Source: Phoronis australis
Taxonomy: Eukaryota > Phoronida > Phoronidae
DNA length: 42,401 nt
Assembly (NCBI GenBank): GCA_002633005.1
Contig: NMRA01000316.1
Location: 77,598-119,998 of the forward strand
Direction of reading: 5' to 3'
Both the position numbers and the translations under genes were made by a program. The notes below the pieces were generated by a model, which had not been told where the DNA came from, did no database searches, and worked only from the letters and a program-made list of their open reading frames with translations. Position 1 is the stretch's first letter. Every line of letters begins with the position of its first letter. This document shows positions 32,868 through 42,401 of the stretch, piece after piece.

Positions 32868-35800
32868 ATGCTCAACTTGAAAATTACCTGTTTGACCTTA
32901 CTGACAGCGTGCGCTGTCGTTAAAGGATATATCGGATTGGACAAATTCGACGACAGCTATATTAGAGGCGTCAGTACGATGTTCTATTATCCCGGACTAG
33001 TGAATCACCAGTATGCCGTAGGCGTTTTAAACACGGGAGGCGACTCTTCGGACAACCCACTATATCCTTGCTACAGGGAAGGGGGCGGTAAATACCTTGA
33101 CAAGGCCAGGTGGTATACCATGGATGCGCCCATTCGTTTGCAGAACTTCTGGGCGCGCGAACGTATTAAGGGCGATGTGAACATTCACGCAGAGATTCTG
33201 GTTTTGGACGCCCTCCCTGACGTAATGCGACAGTTTGGTGCTGCTGTAAAGTAAGTTGCTAACTAAAGTATAGGTTACACCCTTGGTACACGAAGAAACA
33301 AAACTGATTACAGCGTTAACGTGCCTTCACACCAGGTCAAGTGATCAGCCACCTTGTCTGACAAATCTGCGCATGTTAACCGTCGTCAAACTTCAGGGCC
33401 TAATTCTCGAAATATCTATATCCAGACGTTGTTTTGGGGGGAGCGGTTAACCTTTAGTAAACCTTCGCTAAGAAACGAAGCCAAAAATTAAAAAAAAAAT
33501 CTGTTGTTGGGTTTGTACTTAATGGTTGGAAGACCGTCTCCACCTTTGTTTTACAAGTGCGATACTGAGGAGTTGTGAGGAAAGTGCGCGGAGAGCCGCA
33601 TTTTTCAGACATGAAAAGGTGTGTTTGTGAGGGCTGGTAACAAGCACGTGACTGAGAACGTCTCTGCAGGCCTGTAGGAAGGCAACAATTATTGGGGGGT
33701 TCACAAACCATTTAGACTTCGCCAAACTAGCCCCCCCCAACTCCGCCACCCCTGTGCTCCCGATGCCACCATACTTGAACCGAATCTCCCACGTCCGCCC
33801 TACACGTACATGTAGGTGGGGGACAATCCCGGGATGCAGCGATCAAGAGTCGAGTAACAGTGGCCCAACATTCAGAGTAAGAATAGGCCTAGGACCAGTA
33901 AACTGACCGGTAGCGAAGAGCTGCCTCAAGTAGCTATAACTTAGATCTAACAGTGTGAAAATACGAAATTCCTAACGAAGTAAACCTAGTTGCTGGTCAG
34001 CTTACATGTAGCAGTGATTCAGTTGAGGCAGGCAGCTCGTGCAAGCCCTTCGCACTGGCTCTAAGGCCAATTTTCGTTTTATTGTGATCCAGCATGGGAG
34101 AACTTTATTTTATTATGTTCATTCTTTGAAGGGTTTTTTTCGAAAAGGAGAGGTACCGGTGTCCTGGTATAGTGCCTTTGGGGCTGTTTCAAAATCTATC
34201 GTTCAAACATGACGACCGACAGTCCAGTTTCTGGTGGTTGGGGAAAATGATACAGCGTGATTCACAAAAAATTAGTCACACTTCGACGCCTGAAGTTCAG
34301 TTCCTGTGGATCTCTGAGATTCTGCACGGTTTTATTTTTTTCTTAACGTCGGTGCGCCAGTCATGACCTGCACGGGAATTGAGCAAGCAAACAATTCAGT
34401 TTTAAAGAACAAAAATCTACTGCTCAAAACTACGAGAAAATAAAAACACCAAGTAAGTACAAAGACAACTTTTCCAAGCAACGAGTTTAATTTTATTTAT
34501 TTAAGGAATTTTAAAACTTTCTTCGATCTATTGTTTTTGAGTCTGAATTTCATCAATGTCTTTAAGAGTTATTTTAGATTGGCAAACATCTTTTAACTGT
34601 ACTTTACTATTTGAGGATCGGATTACAGAGTTTTACAACTTCAGGCTGCAATTAAATTCACTGAAATATCATCATTTCTGAGAAGATTAGCTTGTAACTG
34701 TCAAAAGTCATCCATGAATCTATCGATTTTCGTAGATGCATAAACAAGTAAAATAGAAACCAAAGATTTTTTTATCAAAACTAAATGTTATAAGCAATTT
34801 CCGCAGGCATGCTCGCAGATTTTTGACGGGTAACCGGAGGAACATAGGTGATGGGGCATTCGTATTACGGTGTATTTTTGCTAATTTTAGAGGTAAATGT
34901 GCCTATAATGGTTCACGAGGTAAATTTGAACTCCACTGACAAAAATGCTGAAATAATTGTATATGATTGCGAGAGTTCTTTGTTTACCCCGTTCGACATG
35001 TACGCGGTCATCAGAAATAGTAGCACAGACAGCAGTGTTTTCCGCATGTGAAAATTCATTACATGCAAATCATAGTAACCATGCACGCACCAAAGGGGTT
35101 TCGGGAGGCCTCGCACGAGCCGATCCCCACATTTGGCGAAGTGGGCAAAAAGGTCCGCCCCAGAGAAACAAAAAGTCCGAGCAAATAAGACAAAAGTCCA
35201 CAGGAACTCGGCGCGAAAGCACACTTCGTAAGCCTGAACATATTGGCTCCGTTTTCTGTAGTATTCGTTGATGTTATTCTGTAAAAGGTCCGAGTACCGG
35301 AAAGTTTGGACCCCCTATAATTTAGGTTGGGTGTGCGCATACATGTAGTGTCAATAGTGTCGTTGAAGAGATTATTGCCGCTTGCGCCAAGGATAATGTT
35401 GCTGAACCGCTCTCACTATTGCCAACAATTCTGCGCCTCCAAGGGGTCGTCAGCCTTCTCGCTGCCTACTTTCGACTATCCTGACGATCTATGTACATGT
35501 GCGACCCACTACAGACGACGACGATGACTCCAACGTTCCCTGTCGGCGACAAAGACTACAAGGCCTACGAATTTTTTAAGGCGTAACCAATTCCAACCGT
35601 CGATCCTTGTTTTAGCAGTTGGTTACACGAAACTGTTAACCATCTTAGGAATGAATGATTAGACTTCCTTGACTATGGCAGTTGCCTCAGGTTTTTGACT
35701 GAGTGAGTTCAAAAAAGTCAAAATGACGTCACATTAAACAGGTGACTAAAGCGCACGGTTTGTTGTCACGAAACACATTTTCACCATCACTAAGGGGTCT

Positions 35801-36808
35801 ATTTTGTGAAACGTGACTTAAGACTTAGTCACTAAATTGGTCTTATGCTGGACACAACTATTTCCGAAAAAAATATTTAAAAAGTCCGAAGTATCGGAGA
35901 ACATACAGATAGCTGATAGTTATCGAAATAATTTATATAAATAATTTTAGACGCAGCTGCTCTCATCATTACTGGGCTAAAAATTAATTCAGCAACTGTG
36001 ACGTGAAAGCACGAGACAAAATGTGTGTTTTATGTCTTTATTCATGTAACGCACCCCAGGAAATTGGATGTGTTTTGCTGAAAGCATGGGATATCCATTC
36101 CTCTATCAAAATGGCTTTCTAGTAAGTAATTCGGATATACATGTGCAAGTCGCTAGGAGCTCCTAGACTTATGGAAACATACCATTTACATTTTGGCGTA
36201 ACGCATGCAAACACAACGTACTATAATAATAATGTTTCAATGCAAGTTTGTGCATTTTTCACAAAAATTAATATGTAGAAGGTCGTTAAGTTGTGGTTTT
36301 TAAAACGTCCAATTTGAAGGGTAGTTATGTTTAATTGATTCTGTTTTTCATTCTGCAAGCATGAAATTTCAAGTGAAAACCAATGTGGTACCGTTAATGT
36401 TGCTAGACGCTGTAAATCGCGACGCCGGGTGTCTTTTGGAATATTCAATCCTGGTGTTCGGTACAAGTTCACCGGTACGCTCTTTTTAAAATCATATAAA
36501 CAGGAAATATTTATAGTTATGCACCTGATATATTTCAGAGAAATCCATATGTACACACAACTGTCCCGTGCGAGCGATGCACCGATCGTATCAGAGATTT
36601 TGCAAGGGGCCACGGAACTGTGAAATTCTACATTGGTTACGACTACGTATTCACACACGAAGGAGACCCAACAGGTCAAATAGCTTTGGACTACGCCAAA
36701 CAACAGTTTACACCATTGAAGAACCTGTGGTTCGATCAAGTTGCTGATCCTACTAAGGGACCCTTTATGAGCTGCAGTTATCCACGCGGCCAAAACACCT
36801 TGTTCTAA
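32868..36808 (+). CDS. secreted AID/APOBEC-like cytidine deaminase (gene 2)
   Basis: Coding exons 32868-33250 and 36541-36808 join in phase 2 to give 216 residues. The donor is GTAAGT. The acceptor is the second AG of CAGAG, since only that choice keeps the frame into the cysteine motif. Residues 1-20 form a signal peptide. H107-A108-E109 is followed after 27 residues by P137-C138-x2-C141, the zinc and catalytic signature of AID/APOBEC-like deaminases. N-F-W-A-R precedes HAE and Y-I-G-Y follows the cysteines, as in gene 1. Cys68 in P-C-Y and Cys206 near the C-terminus may form a disulfide. A start at 32868 is favoured because an acceptor (TTTTTTCCAG) lies 4 bases upstream and nothing in frame precedes it. 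No breaks are seen. Exon 1 is about 84% identical in protein to gene 3. Likely secreted; substrate unknown. Confidence 0.87.
33251..36540 (+). other. intron of deaminase gene 2
   Basis: The 3290-base intron lies between the HAE and PCxxC exons at the same place and phase as in gene 1. It holds a poly-A run near 33490, a C-rich hAT-like remnant near 33730-33755, and ACATGT words. Several antisense or internal frames (34848-35051, 35059-35340) lack domain or splice support. Confidence 0.85.
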
Positions 36809-36830
36809 TGGCATAAAATATTGATTGAAA

Positions 36831-36836
36831 AATAAA
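36831..36836 (+). terminator. AATAAA polyadenylation signal of deaminase gene 2
   Basis: AATAAA lies 23 bases after the stop codon, and the next mobile element starts only 25 bases later. Confidence 0.65.
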
Positions 36837-36860
36837 ACTGGCAGTGGTAACCTAACCTAA

Positions 36861-39800
36861 GTTTACCGCAAGCTTGCAGCAAACATCTCTATGTCCTTAT
36901 ATGGAACAGTTCTTGCAACCCAGCCGCACACATTGCTGCAAGCTTGCCGCAAACATCTCTATGTCCTTATATGGAACAGTTCCTGCAACCCAGCCGCACA
37001 TATTGCTGCAAGCTTGCCCCAAATATCTTCATGGGGTTATATAGAAGTTTCTGCGCACCATCAGAAAAAAATATTGCTGCAAGCCTACAACATACTTGAA
37101 TTGTGGCATGAATAATTTAATGCAAAAATGCCAGCTGACAAATACATAATTTTTATTGCATGCCCGCTTGTTAAAGCAAGAAAATACACAGTCAGCTGCA
37201 CACTGGATTTAACATGATAATTTTCAATCTGATGTATAATGACTAGAAATGAAAACAAAATCACATGACAATGAATAACAGAAGCTATAAAAGTGTCTAC
37301 ATTGGCAATTAGTAATAATACTTGCATTACAATCAAAATTGTATCTTGAGAGAACATCTTGAATGTATGCCAAGCTTTAATTACAATATACCTAGATGTT
37401 TTATTCTTAACGCACAACAAAATCTATAATAATTGCAACAACGATATTATTTACTTGACTAAACTAACAACAGCAACACAGAGCGTTGAAATGCACCCAA
37501 CAGAGTGTTTATTAGGATTGAAAATACCTCATTACTTGTCAACTGAAAAAAAACACGCTTAACAATTAGAATTCTCATGTTCATCTAAAATACTTGAAAA
37601 CTGTCGAATACTTCATCGATTACTATTTTTGCTTCCCAATATGGTTTCATGATACATCAGTCTACTGAATGGGCTATCATTGAACTTGTAGGCCTTTCTT
37701 GAAATTTGCAATATTTCGACTATAGCGATATCATCCAATAACATCATTCATTTATCTAAGGCATCAACCATAAATTATACCTTTCTATTCTACAATATTA
37801 CCATGGTGTTGAAAAGAACAACTGCAGAGGTTATATCCAGTTATTACCATACTAGTGGACGTTCTAAACACATTCTACTCCAGACTAATCTGCATTACAG
37901 CCATCGTAGGTGTTCCATAGGGTTCATATGGGATGATCGCTAGTGTTTTCATCCGTGTTTGTTCGAGCCAACCTTGAGATGCTGTGTACGCCATTTGTTC
38001 CGGTGTTTTCAACTCAAACTTGTTGCCTCGTAACCTCTGCAGTGTCTCTGGCTTTCATCAAGTACATTATGTCACTCAACATTCACAAACCTAAAATATG
38101 AATGTCATTTCACTTTCCAGAAAAAGGCATTTGTGATAGCATTATTAGAATCTCAATTACGTTTTAAGTCGGAACTTTTGCTCTTCTGCTCATGTATGAA
38201 CAGACAGTTAAACTTGTGTTCAATAGTTTGACTGCAGACTGAGAATGCGCATGACGGAAGGTGATGGCCGTAAAAACACCTACCAGTAGTTACAATATGC
38301 TAATCTTATTTTGTGCCCAATAGTTACCATGCATTTAACCAAAATAAAAATTTGTTGTTCCTATTGCGAATCAAACAGTCAGAGAGCGATGTGAAAATTG
38401 ACACAAACTTAAGTTTTACAGTCTCAATTAAGTGATTATTTTGAAGGACTGGTTACATGTAACTTGACAACGTTTTGGAAACTAGTTGATTCTGGTCTCA
38501 ACCCCAGTTAACTCATTTGAAATCTGTGCTGTACTTTTCAATAACCATTATAACCTAAAATTTGGCTGAATCAGTAAGAAAATCAACTTCCTTTTGTTTG
38601 TAAGACCAAAACTACTGATTCATGAATGAAGTCTAAGTAATTTTACTTAACAATCACGTCAATATGAATACAATTTTAAATTCAAAACTCACATCCATAC
38701 AGTTCTTCAGTTATCCATGTAGAGTCGAGGCTGTACCAAAACCGTTTGAATTTGGTTCAAGTGAATGAAAGCTATAGGTCACTTCCCAGGCATGTAACCT
38801 TGACAACCACATGCTTTCCTTGATAACAATCTCACCAGATCAACATGTGGCTGGGCTACCATAATTTAAATAAACATTCAATAGCCCTAGAGGCATTAAA
38901 CATTAATGTATTCCAAGAGGCATTCCTTGAAAACAGTCCTAGCAGTTCAACACGTAGCTGGGCTAGTATGATTAAAATAAACAATAACCCTAGAAGCATA
39001 AAACAATATTATAAGGACACTAGTGAAATTAAATTTCTTATTTTTTCATAAATAATGTGCAATACCACAAGAATCCCGAGTCATATCCATAGCAGCTGAC
39101 AGACAATATTTTGAAAAATTGTGAGTCTTCAGAACAATGCTAAATGTCCTTGAAAAATCAAAATGAGTAATTTTCGGCAATTATTTTTGTCCGAAATAGA
39201 CAAAATTTTACTGTAGCTACAGACTGGCAGCTACCACCTGATTATGAGATAATTTCACGTGTTGGAAAAGTACAAATTGCTCTAAATGCTAATACTTGCA
39301 CATTTGGTAAAACTGGATCATATATTTGTGTATGGTTTGTATTGATATTTATTGTGCTTGCTTACACAGCATGCAGGCAACACTGCCTTTGTTGTTTTAA
39401 AGCAATTGCATTTAATATTTTGCTGTACTGACTTTGACAGCAGTATGAAAGGAAAATGAAAACTTGTTAAGTATAGTGACTGAATAAAAAACAAAGAACA
39501 TACAGATGCAGTTATATTCTCTAATGTTTTAGGTCGCTTTTGGTCATCTTTGAGCATTTGCTATTTTTAACAATGTAACTTACCCAACAATAGGTCCCAT
39601 TTAGGTAAGTAATCTAAAATAAGTAACTGCCCTGCTTAGGTTCTGGGATTTGAGGTTTCTATGAAATTTAGAAAATAAAAACAATTTCACAATTTCTAAC
39701 ATTGTCACAATATTAATGCTAACACTTTAAACATTGAAATTTACTGCAAATTTCGTGCAAGCACTTTTTCACCTATTCCTGAGAACACTTTTCACCAATA

Positions 39801-40175
39801 TAGTTTCCTGCAACTTTTCCGCAAACACTTTTCACCAATAAAGTTTCCTGCAACTTTCCCGCAAACACTTTGTCATCAATAAAGTTTCCTGCAACTTTCC
39901 CGCAAACACTTTTTCATCAATAAAGTTTCCTGCAACTTTCCCGCAAACCACTTTTCAACAATAAAGTTTCCTGCAACTTTCCCGCAAACACTTTTTCAAT
40001 CACCAAGTTTGCCGCAACATTCCTGCAAACTTCAGTGTTTGCAGCAAGGTTGCGGCAATGTGTGCGGCTGAGTTGCGGGTAGCGGCAAACTCCTGCAAAC
40101 TTTGCGGCTAGTTTGCTGCAAACAAAATTGTTTGCCGCAAGCTTGCGGCATGTTTGCTGCAAGCTTGCGGCAAAC
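36861..40175. mobile_element. noncoding element with inverted ends and subterminal tandem arrays
   Basis: The left end (36861, GTTTACCGCAAGCTTGCAGC...) and right end (40152-40175) are near-perfect inverted copies of about 24 bases built on the palindrome GCAAGCTTGC. Inside the left end is a 70-bp tandem array (36861-37090, about three copies). Inside the right end is a 40-42-bp array (39760-40020, about six copies) sharing the words CCGCAAAC and CTGCAAC, then many GCGGCAA words to 40175. The AT-rich interior (37090-39760) encodes nothing I recognise. I saw no target duplication. The superfamily is unknown. Confidence 0.6.
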
Positions 40176-41300
40176 ATTGTCTTTTGGTATGGGAAGACCC
40201 AATCAGTTGCTTTTTCCGGTTAACCGTGCTAAACTGGCGAAGTCAATCAAGGGGAGTCATCATGAAATTGTATTCTGACCACGGCAATAAATGAGACACC
40301 CTCCACTACCGGCTGTGTGATGACAAAAATGCGGAATTTCAGCCATAAAAGTACTTTTTGAAGAAAAAAAAAATCGCAGAGCTCACCAAACGTGAGAAGG
40401 TCGTAGCCTTCTTTTTTACTCCGTAAAAATGTAATCTTTGGTCATTTTACACAAGTGAACCGTGTCCTTTCGGTTTTTGAACGTTGAACTATGACTTCGG
40501 AGAGAGGGGGTAGCGGGTTGAGAAATGTTTTTTTGCACACCACAATTAAAGTCCATGAGAACGACAGGCGTAGCTCGTTATAACTGAGAATAGCACGTGT
40601 AACGTTGAGTAAATTATTTTTGGGATACATTGCAAAAACGTATTCATATGTCAGATACTTGACTTGATGATGTAACACGTAACTGGATCCCAACCACCCC
40701 TCATTGGAGAAAGCAAGAGACCGATCCTTACCAGATTCAAAGAACATCTGAAACTAGACAGACCAACGGCCGTGGGAGAACATACATGTATTTTGGCGAC
40801 TGAGCACACCATCTCTCTTGCGTAATCCAGGATCATAGCCATGGAACAAAATTGGTATACTCGTAAGCTCAAAGAGGCCATAAACATCAACAGTTAGCGC
40901 CCCCTCTTAAACCGAGAGAGAGGACTCCACCTACCCCCCCCGTGTACTCNCCCCCCCCCCCCCCGTGTACTCCAGCATTCTTAACGTAGGTAAGGCGGGA
41001 AATCTCTCATTCATCGACAAACACCTGGCGGACCGGGCCGAAACGTCTGCCAACAACCAACTACGACTCTAAGTAAGTGATGCTTCTGGAGACCAATGAC
41101 GAACCTATTCTCCAGAATTCAACAAATGAACGTGCTTGCAAAGCTATTTTGTTAAAACATAACACAAGACAAATAGCAAAATATGCCTAAATTATAAACC
41201 TACTAGCCAAATCCCAGATCTCATGAACAGGCAAGATCATACTTCATTTGCAGTAATGTTACTGACCACCGGATGGCGTCTACACGTACATGTATACTGT
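40176..41300. other. no gene seen; possible Penelope-like remnant
   Basis: Mostly unremarkable. A (C)n run broken by one N lies at 40950. The stretch 41010-41050 (CGGGCCGAAACGTC) resembles a Penelope-like terminal motif, but nothing else supports it. Confidence 0.4.
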
Positions 41301-41309
41301 GCTTGCATT

Positions 41310-41601
41310 CATGTTGACATTTATCCGTTCACTTACACTTTGCCATAATCAAGTGTTTTTCTACATGTACAATGGCCCTCGTACGCATTTAAATGTGTAA
41401 TGAAAAATCTAAGCCGGTCTATCGTAGTAGAGTAAACATCGTCTTTTCAAAGTTCGTTCGTAATCAAACAAGACAAATTACCAATATCCGGTTCAGACAC
41501 ATGCTAATGCTAATTTCCTAAAAATGCGGGTCTACGAAAAATTATTTAACGTGCATGTGGTTCTGTTCACCCCAGAGGTTTGTCGTGACGTCGAAAGTAA
41601 G
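41310..41601 (+). promoter_or_regulatory. candidate promoter and noncoding first exon of deaminase gene 3
   Basis: This is the counterpart of 27500-27810, ending in AAG followed by GTAAGC at 41602. The shared word TGACGTCG close to the donor is one base from the palindromic cAMP-response element TGACGTCA. A short frame from 41524 would enter the coding exon out of frame if spliced, so the segment is more likely 5' untranslated, perhaps with an upstream small frame. Confidence 0.55.
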
Positions 41602-41962
41602 GTAAGCGACTTCATCAACAGTTTGACAACTTGGTTTATGTCACGAATTATCTCCTCGTACGAATTATTCAGACATGCCGATTTTATAACTATGTGTTTT
41701 TCTTTTACAAGTGTCGACCAAAAGTGTTTTATTATTGTTATTATGTTTATTATTATTACCATTATTAACTAATATTATTTCTTAAAAATAACAGGTTCGG
41801 GATCATGTCACTTCTGAGCTGCGACATCGTCTTTTACAAAGAAAAGTACGGCACTTTATCCGGGTTATTGCTTCTAATATTATTTTGAAAGTTCCACAAA
41901 CGGTCACCTACTTCCACACGTTGAATGAATGTGCTATTAACAGTAGTCCTTACTTTTTTCAG
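41602..41962 (+). other. inferred first intron of deaminase gene 3
   Basis: Runs from GTAAGC to ACTTTTTTCAG, 361 bases. Its halves match 27811-28100 and about 32787-32863 upstream of gene 2, showing what that intron looked like before insertions. Confidence 0.55.
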
Positions 41963-41966
41963 AATA

Positions 41967-42349
41967 ATGATGAACCTGAAAATTACCTGTTTGACCTTAC
42001 TGACAGCGTGCGCTGTCGTCAGCGGTTATATCGGCTTGGATAAATTCGACGACAGCTATATTAGAGGCGTCAGTTCCATGTTCTATTATCCCGGACTAAA
42101 GAATCACCAGTATGCCGTAGGCATTTTAAACACTGGAGGAGACTCCTCAAAGAACCCACTCCATCCTTGCTACAAGGAACCGGGCAGCAAATACCTTAAC
42201 AAGGAAAGGTGGTATACCATGGATGCGCCCATTCGTTGGCAGAACTTCTGGGCGCGTGAACGCATTAAGGGCGACGTGAAAATTCATGCAGAGATTCAGA
42301 TTTTGGACGCCCTCCCTGAAGTAATGCGACAATTTGGTGATACTGTAAA
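41967..42349 (+). CDS. secreted AID/APOBEC-like cytidine deaminase (gene 3), first coding exon only
   Basis: The exon starts at a tandem ATG-ATG (41967 and 41970), 4 bases after an acceptor (TTTTTTCAG), and ends at a GTAAGT donor at 42350 in phase 2. A further upstream ATG in the same frame (41925) lies before the acceptor and is not used in this model. The peptide has the same signal sequence, P-C-Y cysteine, N-F-W-A-R and H-A-E as gene 2. The exon with the PCxxC motif lies beyond the window. Compared codon by codon with gene 2, I count about 34 differing codons of 127, of which about 19 change the residue. Changes are dense in the loop around residues 55-82 and rare near the signal peptide and HAE. 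The gene looks intact as far as visible. Confidence 0.82.
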
Positions 42350-42401
42350 GTAAGTTGCGTAATTAAAGGTACTGATTACACCCTCATTACACGAAAAAAA
42401 A

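Noticed and set aside
36429-36623. Open frame crossing the gene 2 second exon in another phase
   Set aside because: It reads across the acceptor in a different frame. The frame with P-C-E-R-C joins exon 1 in the same phase as in gene 1.
41925-41966. Upstream in-frame ATG for deaminase gene 3
   Set aside because: It precedes a strong splice acceptor shared with gene 2. Using it would bury the signal peptide behind an extra 14 residues.
1-42401. CRISPR arrays, bacterial operons, tRNA or rRNA genes
   Set aside because: The tandem repeats here lack regular unique spacers, genes are split by introns, and I saw no cloverleaf or ribosomal sequence.

Overview
The window is eukaryotic, very probably from a marine invertebrate animal. 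Short coding blocks are bounded by GT/AG splice sites, there is no operon-like packing, AATAAA signals follow stop codons, and most of the sequence is transposon and simple-repeat debris. Arrays of the (ACATGT)n kind, hAT-type ends (CAGTGGCGGAT), Kolobok-type ends (TTAA-AGGAG) and Penelope-like ends are common in lancelets, hemichordates, molluscs, brachiopods and corals. I cannot name the species.

The main biological content is a family of small secreted proteins with the signature of AID/APOBEC-like zinc cytidine deaminases (H-A-E, 27-28 residues, P-C-x2-C). Gene 1 lies on the minus strand (13496-15579, two coding exons, 199 residues). Gene 2 lies on the plus strand (32868-36808, two coding exons, 216 residues). 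Gene 3 lies on the plus strand (from 41967) and runs off the right end after its first coding exon. In genes 1 and 2 one phase-2 intron separates the HAE exon from the PCxxC exon. All three have a signal peptide and a splice acceptor just before the start codon, so a noncoding first exon is expected. A candidate for that exon is found for genes 2 and 3 as a duplicated segment (about 27500-27810 and 41310-41601). In gene 2 it is now about 5 kb from the coding part because two DNA transposons lie in the intron.

The left end (1-6.2 kb) holds a P2X7-C-terminal-like terminal exon on plus, facing a nine-exon DDE-transposase-like gene on minus that carries a nonsense codon and frameshifts. Two short Kolobok-type elements (10586-12245 and 28107-30185) keep a THAP-domain fragment at one end and, on the opposite strand, a fragment resembling the N-terminus of the P2X7-like family. 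I infer that the left-end locus and these elements come from one kind of two-gene convergent transposon.

Region by region: 1-330 hAT MITE debris; 490-6224 transposon-type genes; 6530-7064 GACCGGTCGG-rich sequence and a duplication at a one-base N; 7065-10585 mostly featureless; 10586-12245 Kolobok copy A; 13028-13190 minisatellite; 13434-15580 deaminase gene 1; 16.7-24.3 kb inverted repeats, hAT MITEs, hairpins and (ACATGT)n palindromes; 24.3-27.5 kb mostly featureless, then repeats; 27.5-36.84 kb deaminase gene 2 with transposons in its first intron and a 969-base gap; 36.86-40.18 kb a noncoding element with subterminal arrays; 41.3 kb to the end deaminase gene 3.

All of this rests on reading by eye; no database search or alignment program was run.
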